In this document: positions 1-5,201 of the stretch, one piece after another
Layout of the letters: each line of letters opens with the position of its first letter
Numbering within the stretch: the stretch's first letter is position 1
Origin: Actinomycetes bacterium
GTDB lineage: Bacteria > Actinomycetota > Actinomycetes > Propionibacteriales > Propionibacteriaceae
Direction of reading: 5' to 3'
NCBI GenBank assembly: GCA_023412435.1
Contig: JAEYNS010000290.1
Span: 1 to 6,520, forward strand
Length of the DNA: 6,520 nucleotides
Program-made: the position numbers and the translations under genes
Notes under the pieces: model-generated
Told to the model about the DNA's origin: nothing
What the model saw: only the letters and a program-made list of their open reading frames with translations
Database searches by the model: none

Positions 1-124
1 CGGGGCGGTCTGTTCTCTGTGGCACTGTCCCGCGGGTCACCCCGGGTGGGCGTTACCCACCACCCTGCTCTGTGGAGTCCGGACTTTCCTCAGCCTCGCG
101 GCTGCGATCACCCGGCCCGGCTCG
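1..124 (-). ncRNA. rnpB: RNase P RNA (rnpB), 5' part, truncated by window edge
   Basis: This is the catalytic RNA of ribonuclease P, which trims the 5' leader from precursor tRNAs. Read on the minus strand, positions 90-71 give the conserved 5' core (AGGAAAGTCCGGACTCCACA), and about 30-6 gives the second conserved stretch (CAGTGCCACAGAGAACAGAC) that precedes P10-P12 in bacterial RNase P RNA. Between them fold two clean hairpins: 61-45 (GGTGGG / CCCACC, loop TAACG) and 44-33 (CGGG / CCCG, GNRA loop GTGA), matching P8 and P9. A 104-91 hairpin (CAGCC-GCGA-GGCTG) fits P3. The specificity-domain remainder and the 3' half lie beyond position 1. The exact 5' end is not visible; about 120-126 is my estimate from the P1-like strand. 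It starts about 28 bp after the RNB gene's stop codon, in the same orientation. Small ORFs crossing here are not genes. Confidence 0.95.
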
Positions 125-133
125 TCCACCCCA

Positions 134-139
134 AGGGTA
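134..139 (-). promoter_or_regulatory. Possible -10 box for rnpB (TACCCT)
   Basis: On the minus strand, TACCCT fits the TANNNT form of actinobacterial -10 boxes. It lies about 8-10 nt before the estimated rnpB 5' end, in the short gap after the RNB stop codon. No convincing -35 box is seen upstream, where it would fall inside the RNB 3' end. rnpB may also receive readthrough from the upstream genes. This is a weak call, based on position and one short motif. Confidence 0.3.
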
Positions 140-151
140 CCGGGACGCCGG

Positions 152-1591
152 CTACGGCGCCTCCAGGGTGGCGAAGCCCACCTTGCCCGCCATCAGGTCG
201 GCGGTCACCAACGTGGCCTCCACGGTGGTGCCGAGGACGAGCTCGTCGCCGGTCACCGGGGCCTCGACTGCGGGCTCGTCCAGTTGCATCACGCCGCGGC
301 CGCGGCGCTTGTCGACTTCCAGCACATCTCCGGAGAACACTCTGCCCAGGTACGGCGCGAGCAGCATCGCCTCGACCCGGTCGATGATCCCCCGCTCGTA
401 CTGCTTCACCCGCCGGTTGGACGCGTCCATCGCGGCGGCCACCTCGTCCAGCCCCGCCAGCACCCAGTCCGGGACGGGGGTGTCGGCACACAGCGCGACG
501 CAGATCTCGGAGGCGTAGCGGTCGACCAGACGTCGAAGCGGCGCGGTGACGTGCGCGTAGGGCGCCGCGATCGCGGCGTGCACCGCCTGGGCGGGCGGGT
601 TGCCGCCGGTGAAGGGCGCGTAGCTGGCGCCCCGGAACAGCATCGTGCAGGCGTTGAGCATCGCCGCGTGCGTGGTGATCGCCGGGTCGAGGCTGCGGAC
701 GAAGTCGGGGTAGCCCTGCTCGCGGGGCCAGTCGATGCCGAGGGCACCGGCAGTCCGGCGCAGCTTCGCGATCCCCGACCGATCGGCCGGCGGCAGGGTC
801 CGCAGGATCCCGGTCCCGCCCTCCAGCATGATGGACGCGGCCGCCATCCCGGTCAGCAGCGAGATCTCGGCGTTCCAGCTCTCCACCGGCAGCAGGGTGC
901 GGAAGGTCAGCCGCCAGCGGTCGCCGTCGGTGACGATCTCCTGCGCGGGGACGCCGAGGCTGACCCCGTGCCTGGCCGCCTCAAGGCGGAGCCGCAGCCG
1001 TCCGATCTCCCGCAGCAGGAGCAACTGCTCGTCGTCGGTGCCGGCATCCAGGGCCTGCTGCACCCCCGGGTAGTCCAGCTGGCGGCGGCTGCGGACCGCC
1101 GCCCGTCCGACCGTGACGTCCGTCAACTCACCGTCGGCGTCCAGCCAGATCTCCCACACCAGCGCGGGCCGCACCTGCCCGGGCAGCAGGCTGGCCGCCC
1201 CTTCAGAGAGCACCGGCGGGTGCAGCGGGGTCCGGTGGCTGGGGGCGTAGAAGGTCTGGCACCGCAGGCGGGTCTCGGCGTCCAGGGCGCCGCCCGGGGT
1301 GACGAAGGCGGCGACGTCCGCGATCGCGTACCGGACCAGGTAGCCCGACCCCTGCCGGGACAGGTGCATCGCCTGGTCGAGGTCGGTCGAGCCGGGCGGG
1401 TCGATGGTGAGGAACTCGACGTCGGTCAGGTCGCGCCCGGGCCGGGTCGGGGACGTCGCCGCCTGCTCGGCCTCGGCCACGGCGTCGGCGGGGTACTCGG
1501 CGGGAATCCGCAACTCGCGGCGCAGCCGTCGCAGCGCGGCGCGCAGCACCGGCGGCTCCTCAAGTCGCAGCTCGACCTGGCGAACGGGCAT
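152..1591 (-). CDS. RNB-domain ribonuclease (RNase II/R family, short actinobacterial type)
   Basis: The 479-aa product is predicted to be a cytoplasmic, processive 3'-5' exoribonuclease of the RNase II/R family. The RNB metal-binding signature is at residues 62-75 (TIDPPGSTDLDQAM), giving D64, D70 and D72. The fourth position, usually Asp (D-x5-D-x-D-D), is Gln73. The NAEISLLTGMAAA helix (240-252) and the YAHVTAPLRRLVDRY block (345-359), equivalent to the SPIR-R region that contacts RNA near the active site, are both present. No N-terminal cold-shock domains precede the RNB domain, and only a short C-terminal tail (about 420-479) is left where S1 would be. The protein is therefore much shorter than E. 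coli RNase II or R, which fits the short RNB proteins known in actinobacteria. The ATG is set by a strong SD, GGAGG with a 6-nt spacer. The gene follows RNase H with a 3-bp gap and precedes rnpB. It ends in TAG. Confidence 0.93.
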   Translation of the reverse strand: MPVRQVELRLEEPPVLRAALRRLRRELRIPAEYPADAVAEAEQAATSPTRPGRDLTDVEFLTIDPPGSTDLDQAMHLSRQGSGYLVRYAIADVAAFVTPGGALDAETRLRCQTFYAPSHRTPLHPPVLSEGAASLLPGQVRPALVWEIWLDADGELTDVTVGRAAVRSRRQLDYPGVQQALDAGTDDEQLLLLREIGRLRLRLEAARHGVSLGVPAQEIVTDGDRWRLTFRTLLPVESWNAEISLLTGMAAASIMLEGGTGILRTLPPADRSGIAKLRRTAGALGIDWPREQGYPDFVRSLDPAITTHAAMLNACTMLFRGASYAPFTGGNPPAQAVHAAIAAPYAHVTAPLRRLVDRYASEICVALCADTPVPDWVLAGLDEVAAAMDASNRRVKQYERGIIDRVEAMLLAPYLGRVFSGDVLEVDKRRGRGVMQLDEPAVEAPVTGDELVLGTTVEATLVTADLMAGKVGFATLEAP

Positions 1592-1593
1592 GG

Positions 1594-1602
1594 CTCACCT
1601 CC
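1594..1602 (-). promoter_or_regulatory. Shine-Dalgarno for the RNB gene, overlapping the RNase H stop
   Basis: The minus strand reads GGAGGTGAGCCATG. The SD core GGAGG (1602-1598) is made of the last codons of the RNase H gene. The RNase H stop TGA (1597-1595) sits between this core and the RNB ATG. This favours coupled translation of the two nucleases from one mRNA and fixes the RNB start. Confidence 0.85.
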
Positions 1603-2089
1603 GGGTGCGGGGCTCTCCGTCGAGGGCCAGGTTGACCAGCCGATCGGCCGCGGAGTTCTCGGCTCGCGGCACCCACGTCCACACCACCGACGGGAACCGC
1701 AACTCCCTCGCCCTCAGCGCGAGCGGCTTCATGTCGGAGTGCTTCACCTTCCACCGGCCCGCCATCTGCTCGATGACCAGCCGGGAGTCCATCCTGACCT
1801 CCACGTCGGCGGCCGGGTCGATCGCCCGGGCCATCTCGAGCCCTGCGATCAGCCCCGAGTACTCGGCGACGTTGTTCGTGGCGAGCCCGATGGCCAACCC
1901 CTCGCTGTTCAGGACGTCCCCGGTCGCGGCGTCGCGTACCAGGGCCCCGTAGGCGGCGGGTCCGGGATTGCCCCGCGAGCCGCCGTCCGCCTCGACCACC
2001 AGCCGCCGGCCGGAGCAGGCGGGCGCGGGCTCCGGCTCGTCGTCGAAGATCGAGGGCCCGGTCTGCGGCAGGATCGGCGGACGGGCCAT
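1595..2089 (-). CDS. RNase HI family ribonuclease, stand-alone
   Basis: The 164-aa product is predicted to cut the RNA strand of RNA-DNA hybrids with two metal ions. All four catalytic acids are visible: D35 in VVEADGGSRGNPGP, E76 in TNNVAEYSGL, D101 in VRMDSRLVIEQ, and D149 in ENSAADRLVN. The fold closely resembles the RNase H half of the mycobacterial Rv2228c-type protein. In that family the RNase H domain is usually fused to a CobC-like phosphatase; here the gene stops right after the RNase H domain. About 28 residues of Pro/acid-rich sequence (such as DDEPEPAPA) precede the first strand, an unusual extension. I chose the ATG at 2089: it overlaps a TGA that would end the upstream zinc-ribbon frame (TGATG), and GGGAGA lies 10 nt upstream. 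An in-frame GTG at 2125 would add 12 residues and overlaps the amber stop (TAGTG). The gene sits between the zinc-ribbon and RNB genes. Confidence 0.9.
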   Translation of the reverse strand: MARPPILPQTGPSIFDDEPEPAPACSGRRLVVEADGGSRGNPGPAAYGALVRDAATGDVLNSEGLAIGLATNNVAEYSGLIAGLEMARAIDPAADVEVRMDSRLVIEQMAGRWKVKHSDMKPLALRARELRFPSVVWTWVPRAENSAADRLVNLALDGEPRTRR

Positions 2090-2127
2090 CAGCCGGCGGT
2101 CTCCCGGACCAGGATCCGGTCGCACTA
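2089..2127 (-). other. In-frame amber codon plus conserved tail of the zinc-ribbon protein
   Basis: On the minus strand the zinc-ribbon frame runs TGC GAG TAG TGC GAC CGG. The tail after TAG (2127-2125) reads CDRILVRETAG and stops at TGA (2091-2089). That TGA shares its last base with the RNase H ATG. From memory of the family, the expected motif is RCEECGRILVR, so one G-to-T change (GAG to TAG) explains the stop. There is no other frame damage in the tail. The RNB gene of this window ends in TAG as a true stop, which argues against general recoding of TAG. Confidence 0.85.
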
Positions 2128-2826
2128 CTCGCAGCGCAGCACCTCGTCGGGAGCCGCTGCCTGGTAGGCGGCGAGCGCGGACTGGGTCGCCTCCAGCTGG
2201 CAGCCGCTGCAGCGCCTGCCCTGCAGCAGGCCGACCCCCGTCCCGCCGCTGCGGTCGGCGAGCCTGCGGTACAGCCCGACCAGATCCTCGGGCAGGCCTC
2301 CCGCCAGCGCGTCACGGGCGGTGCGCTGCCGGGCGAGGTCGGCGTCGATCCCCGCGAGCTGCTCGTCACGGGCGGCGATCAGGGCGCGCAGCGAGTTCTC
2401 CACCTCGCCGCGCTGGGCGACCAGCCGGGTGTGCTCGGCGGTCGCGGCGTCGAGGTTCTCCATCACCTCGAGCTGGATGTCCTCCAGATCGGAGATCCGC
2501 CGCTTGAGGTGTTCGATCTCGTCGATCAGGGCGGTGAGCTGCTTGCCGTCGGTGACGGCACCGTCGTCGAGGCGGCGCTGGTCGCGCTCGCGGCGCTCCC
2601 GCACCGGGACGAGGTCGGCCTCCGCCTTGGCCAGGTCCAGCTCCAGGTCGGAGACGGCGGTGGCGGCGGCGACGATCGCCTCACCGAGCGCTGCCCGCGC
2701 CTTCTGACCCTCGGCGATCCGGGCGTGCTCCGGCAATGACCGCCGCCGGTGCTCGAGCTGTGCGATCGCGGTGTCCAGGGCCTGCAGGTCGAGCAGTCCG
2801 CGCTGGTCGGTGGGAGCAGCCCTCAT
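2125..2826 (-). CDS. C4-type zinc-ribbon coiled-coil protein, cut by an in-frame amber
   Basis: The 233-aa product as read belongs to the DUF164/C4-type zinc-ribbon family (Rv2229c-like), commonly found just upstream of RNase H in actinobacteria. Its molecular role is poorly defined. Residues about 10-180 are rich in Glu, Arg, Leu and Ala with heptad-like spacing and form a long coiled coil, including the conserved VTDGKQLTALIDEIEHLKRR segment. A C-terminal zinc ribbon follows: C206 and C209 (CSGC), then C232. The fourth ligand should follow in RCEEC, but the codon after RCE is TAG. Frame continuation past it gives CDRILVRETAG and then TGA, which is the usual family C-terminus and supplies the missing Cys235. 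The product is thus about 12 residues short with three of four zinc ligands, unless the amber is read through or is a sequence error. The ATG at 2826 has AAGGAGG 4 nt upstream. A divergent gene lies upstream. Confidence 0.88.
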   Translation of the reverse strand: MRAAPTDQRGLLDLQALDTAIAQLEHRRRSLPEHARIAEGQKARAALGEAIVAAATAVSDLELDLAKAEADLVPVRERRERDQRRLDDGAVTDGKQLTALIDEIEHLKRRISDLEDIQLEVMENLDAATAEHTRLVAQRGEVENSLRALIAARDEQLAGIDADLARQRTARDALAGGLPEDLVGLYRRLADRSGGTGVGLLQGRRCSGCQLEATQSALAAYQAAAPDEVLRCE

Positions 2827-2830
2827 CGAT

Positions 2831-2837
2831 CCTCCTT
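2831..2837 (-). promoter_or_regulatory. Strong Shine-Dalgarno of the zinc-ribbon gene (AAGGAGG)
   Basis: The minus strand reads AAGGAGG, then ATCG, then ATG. This is a near-perfect anti-SD match with a short 4-nt spacer. It fixes the start at 2826 and contrasts with the divergent aminopeptidase gene, which has no SD. Confidence 0.85.
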
Positions 2838-2849
2838 CTCGTCGGTCAG

Positions 2850-2855
2850 AGACTA
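2850..2855 (-). promoter_or_regulatory. Possible -10 box for the zinc-ribbon/RNase H/RNB cluster (TAGTCT)
   Basis: TAGTCT on the minus strand fits TANNNT. Transcription starting about 7 nt further on would give a leader of about 16 nt that just covers the AAGGAGG site. A perfect 14-bp palindrome (2856-2869) abuts the box on its upstream side. No clear -35 box is seen. Confidence 0.4.
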
Positions 2856-2869
2856 CCCGTCGCGACGGG
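2856..2869. repeat. 14-bp perfect palindrome, candidate operator
   Basis: CCCGTCG followed directly by CGACGGG is a perfect palindrome with no spacer. It lies in the 120-bp divergent spacer, in what would be the -35/-10 gap of the minus-strand cluster promoter. Its place would allow a repressor to block that promoter. In such GC-rich DNA about one palindrome of this length per few kb is expected by chance, so the position, not the sequence, is the main support. Confidence 0.35.
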
Positions 2870-2933
2870 GGACGAGCTCCTGCGGCGCGGCGTCAGCCAC
2901 CCCCCCGAGGCCGGTGAGCGGCGGGCCCTCCCC

Positions 2934-2939
2934 TAGGAT
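2934..2939 (+). promoter_or_regulatory. -10 box of a leaderless promoter for the aminopeptidase P gene (TAGGAT)
   Basis: TAGGAT is followed by 7 nt and then the ATG at 2947. The transcription start should fall at or very near the A of ATG, giving a leaderless mRNA. No SD is present before the ATG. The same layout occurs before the MOSC and TrpB2 genes. No TTGAC-like -35 box is seen at the proper distance. Confidence 0.65.
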
Positions 2940-2946
2940 CGACGGC

Positions 2947-4446
2947 ATGACCGATCAGCCCGCCGCCGAGACCCCGCTCGAACTCCCCAACCGCCAGACC
3001 CCGTTCTCGGAGGCGTTCAAGGAGTTCATCCCGCGGGGGTGGGCTCCCCACCCCGCCGACCTCCCCGCTGCGCTGCCTGCCGCGGCCTGGACCCGGGCGC
3101 GCCGCGAGGCGATCGCGGCCAGGTTCCCCGGCGAGCGGATCGTCGTCCCCGCGGGCGGCTTCAAGGTCCGCTCCAACGACACCGACTACCGCTACCGCGC
3201 GCACTCCGCGTTCGCCCACCTCACCGGCCTCGGCAGCGACCGCGAGCCCGACTCCGTCCTCGTCCTCGAGCCCACCGACGCCGGCCACCAAGCGGTGCTC
3301 TACTTCAAGCCGAGGGCGCCGCGCACCGACCCCGAGTTCTACGCCGACTCCCGGTACGGCGAGATGTGGGTGGGCCAGCGCGAATCGCTGGCCGAGATGG
3401 CCGCGCTGACAGGGCTCGACGTCGCGCCGATCTCGGAACTCGAAGCAGCGCTGGAGAAGAACCTGCAGGCGACCGCGCTGCGGATCGTCCGGGAGGCCGA
3501 CGAGGCGCTCACCGAGAGGGTGGACGCCCTGCGCGTCCAGGCGAGCGTCGACGCCACCGCCGCGATCCTGGGCGACAACGAGTTGACGATCGCGCTCAGC
3601 GAGCTCCGCCTGACCAAGGACCCCTTCGAACTCGACGAGCTGAGGGAGGCCTGCCGGCTCACCGCGCACGGCTTCGAGGCCGTCGTCGCCGACCTGCCGG
3701 AGGCGGTCCGGCGCGGCCGCGGGGAACGCTGGGTCGAGGGCGTCTTCGGGCTCCACGCCCGCCATCTGGGCAACGCCGTCGGCTACGACACGATCGCCGC
3801 CGGCAGCGAGCACGCCACCACGCTGCACTGGATCCGCAACGACGGCGAACTGCGCCCCGGCGACCTGCTGCTGCTGGACGCCGGCGTCGAGGTGGAGTCG
3901 CTCTACACCGCCGACATCACCCGCACGCTGCCGGTGTCGGGGACGTTCTCGCCCGCCCAGCGCACGGTCTACGAGGCTGTGCTCGAGGCGCAACAGGCAG
4001 GGATCGACGCTGCCCGTCCGGGGGCGAAGTTCGCCGATGTGCATGCCGCGGCGATCGCCGTGCTGGCTGCCCGGCTGGAGGAGTGGGGGCTGCTGCCGGT
4101 GACAGCGGCGCAGTCGCTCGACCCCGAGACCGGCGGTCACCACCGGCGCTGGATGGTGCACGGCACGTCGCACCACCTCGGTATCGACGTCCACGACTGC
4201 GCGCAGGCCCGCAACGAGAACTACCGCGGCGGCGAACTGAAGCCCGGCATGGTGATCACGGTCGAGCCGGGGCTGTACTTCAAGAGCGCCGACCTGATGG
4301 TGCCGGAGGAGCTGCGCGGCATCGGGGTGCGGATCGAGGACGACATCGTGATCACCGAGGACGGCTGCGAGATCCTGTCGGCGCACCTGCCGCGGCACCC
4401 CGACGAGGTCGAGGCCTGGATCGCCGAGGTCTGGGCGCGCGCCTGA
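2947..4446 (+). CDS. pepP: Aminopeptidase P family (Xaa-Pro aminopeptidase, M24B)
   Basis: The 499-aa cytoplasmic metallopeptidase is predicted to release the N-terminal residue from peptides whose second residue is proline. Residues about 40-180 form the creatinase-like N-terminal domain (RSNDTDYRYRAHSAFAHLTG). The pita-bread M24 domain covers about 225-490. All five dinuclear-metal ligands are present: D311 (LLLDAGVEVES), D323 (TADITRTLPVSG), H409 (VHGTSHHLGIDVHD), E440 (VITVEPGLYF) and E464 (VRIEDDIVIT). The active-site H416 (DVHD) is also there. D311 and D323 are 12 apart, one more than in E. coli PepP (D260/D271). I chose the ATG at 2947 because the product then begins as expected for the family and a -10 box sits 7 nt upstream. 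The open frame extends back to 2749, but that part crosses the divergent zinc-ribbon gene. Prolidase is a less likely alternative, given the long N-domain. The 3' end converges on the MOSC gene. Confidence 0.95.
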   Translation: MTDQPAAETPLELPNRQTPFSEAFKEFIPRGWAPHPADLPAALPAAAWTRARREAIAARFPGERIVVPAGGFKVRSNDTDYRYRAHSAFAHLTGLGSDREPDSVLVLEPTDAGHQAVLYFKPRAPRTDPEFYADSRYGEMWVGQRESLAEMAALTGLDVAPISELEAALEKNLQATALRIVREADEALTERVDALRVQASVDATAAILGDNELTIALSELRLTKDPFELDELREACRLTAHGFEAVVADLPEAVRRGRGERWVEGVFGLHARHLGNAVGYDTIAAGSEHATTLHWIRNDGELRPGDLLLLDAGVEVESLYTADITRTLPVSGTFSPAQRTVYEAVLEAQQAGIDAARPGAKFADVHAAAIAVLAARLEEWGLLPVTAAQSLDPETGGHHRRWMVHGTSHHLGIDVHDCAQARNENYRGGELKPGMVITVEPGLYFKSADLMVPEELRGIGVRIEDDIVITEDGCEILSAHLPRHPDEVEAWIAEVWARA

Positions 4447-4463
4447 CCGGGCTGGTTCAGCGC
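4439..4463. terminator. Imperfect hairpin at the convergent gene ends
   Basis: GCGC-C-TGA (4439-4446) pairs with TCA-GCGC (4457-4463), with one bulged C. In an alternative register CC/GG pairs extend the stem inwards. It spans both stop codons of the aminopeptidase and MOSC genes. No T-tract follows on either strand. The TGA/TCA part is forced by the two convergent TGA stops, so only the GCGC arms add real support. It could act as a weak two-way terminator. Confidence 0.25.
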
Positions 4464-5083
4464 CGGGCGAGGTAGCGGTCGAGCCGGCCACGCAGGTTGC
4501 CGCCGACCCGTTCCTCGGCGGCCAGTTCGGGCAGCCGGTCGAGGTCGGTGGTCGCGGCCCGGAACGCGAAGCCGACGGTGAGGTGGTGGTCGCGCCGCTC
4601 CACCACCTCGATCGGGTCGCCGGCACCGATCGTGCCCGGCTCGAGGACCCGGAAGTACGCCCCGGGCACCCCGTGCCCGGTGAACCGCCGGACCCACTGC
4701 GGCTCGTCCATGAACCCGGCGAAGACCGCGCACGGGATCCGCACGCCGGACAGTTCGAGCAGCACCTCGCCGACCCGCCAGCGCTCGCCGATCCGGGCGT
4801 GCTGGACGTCGATGCCACAGGTGGTGAGGTTCTCGCCGAAGGCGCCGGCGGGCAGCGGACGTCCCAGTTCGGCCTCCCAGTGCGCGTAGTCCTCGCGGGC
4901 GAAGGCGTACACCGCCTGGTCGAGCCCGCCGTGGACGTGGCTGGCGTGCTCGTCGCCCTCGGGTCCGAGCGGACCGACCGGCACCCGTCCGGCCACCGGA
5001 CGCTTGTCGATGCCGCTGCGCTGGTCGGGGTCGTGGGCCAGGGCGCGGAGCCGTCCGACGCTCACCGCCTCGACCACTGCCAC
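4457..5083 (-). CDS. MOSC domain-containing protein (YiiM-like)
   Basis: The 208-aa product belongs to the MOSC family, whose members bind molybdenum cofactor through a Cys and take part in sulfur-carrier or N-hydroxylated-base reduction chemistry. YiiM of E. coli reduces N-hydroxylated base analogues such as 6-hydroxylaminopurine. Family blocks seen are: SGIDKRPV (23-30), GDEHASHVHGGLDQAVYAF (43-61), PAGAFGENLTT (78-88), IGERWRVGEVLLELSGVR (98-115) and the likely Moco-binding C118 in RIPCAVF. The rest is a C-terminal extension (about 165-208) with LPELAAEER-like helices, as in YiiM-type proteins. No ferredoxin or flavin domain is attached, so a partner reductase would be needed. I chose the GTG at 5083: TAGAGT lies 7 nt upstream with no SD, and the protein then starts in the usual way (AVVEAVSVGRLRAL). 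The frame is open to 5269, but that part overlaps the divergent TrpB2 gene and has no family similarity that I recognise. Confidence 0.88.
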   Translation of the reverse strand: MAVVEAVSVGRLRALAHDPDQRSGIDKRPVAGRVPVGPLGPEGDEHASHVHGGLDQAVYAFAREDYAHWEAELGRPLPAGAFGENLTTCGIDVQHARIGERWRVGEVLLELSGVRIPCAVFAGFMDEPQWVRRFTGHGVPGAYFRVLEPGTIGAGDPIEVVERRDHHLTVGFAFRAATTDLDRLPELAAEERVGGNLRGRLDRYLARR

Positions 5084-5090
5084 GGCCCCA

Positions 5091-5096
5091 ACTCTA
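5091..5096 (-). promoter_or_regulatory. -10 box of a leaderless promoter for the MOSC gene (TAGAGT)
   Basis: On the minus strand TAGAGT is followed by 7 nt (TGGGGCC) and then GTG at 5083. There is no usable SD at the right distance, so the mRNA likely starts at the GTG. The hexamer and spacing are identical to those before the divergent TrpB2 gene. No -35 box is recognised. Confidence 0.65.
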
Positions 5097-5188
5097 CGGA
5101 CCGGCCGCGCCCGGACGGCCCGCGTCCCAGCGAGGTCGGGGTGTCCGCCGAAGGGTGGCGACGTTGGCCGAACCCGAACCGGCAACCC

Positions 5189-5194
5189 TAGAGT
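5189..5194 (+). promoter_or_regulatory. -10 box of a leaderless promoter for trpB2 (TAGAGT)
   Basis: TAGAGT, then 7 nt (GGCGCCC), then GTG at 5202. A TTGGCC at 5164-5169 could be a -35 box, with a rather long 19-nt spacer. There is no SD, so a leaderless transcript starting at the GTG is predicted. Together with the minus-strand box at 5091-5096 it makes a divergent promoter pair within 118 bp. Confidence 0.65.
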
Positions 5195-5201
5195 GGCGCC
5201 C

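Noticed and set aside
19..518. Small plus-strand ORFs at the left end
   Set aside because: They run antisense to the conserved RNase P RNA core and the 3' end of the RNB gene and have shadow-frame composition.
2125..2127. Amber as pyrrolysine or another recoded amino acid
   Set aside because: The RNB gene in the same window ends with TAG as a real stop, family members have Glu at this site (from memory), and no pylT or pyl genes are in view. Plain mutation, error or low-level readthrough is simpler.
284..2167. Plus-strand ORF of 627 codons opposite the RNB and RNase H genes
   Set aside because: It is antisense to two well-recognised nuclease genes, is full of Arg, Gly, Pro, His and Gln typical of shadow frames in GC-rich DNA, and shows no domain.
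2749..2946. Upstream extension of the aminopeptidase frame
   Set aside because: It crosses the divergent zinc-ribbon gene and the spacer, has no family similarity, and lies upstream of the TAGGAT box that sets the ATG at 2947.
3039..4475. Second plus-strand frame of 478 codons within the aminopeptidase gene
   Set aside because: Extremely Arg/Pro/Gly-rich translation, no motif; out-of-frame shadow of the true gene.
2893..4818. Minus-strand ORF of 641 codons opposite the aminopeptidase gene
   Set aside because: Low-complexity Arg/Gly/Val translation antisense to a protein with all M24B ligands; GC-rich shadow frame.
5164..5185. Imperfect inverted repeat (GCCG ... CGGC) upstream of trpB2
   Set aside because: Only four solid base pairs with a mismatch outside; such matches are common by chance at this GC content.
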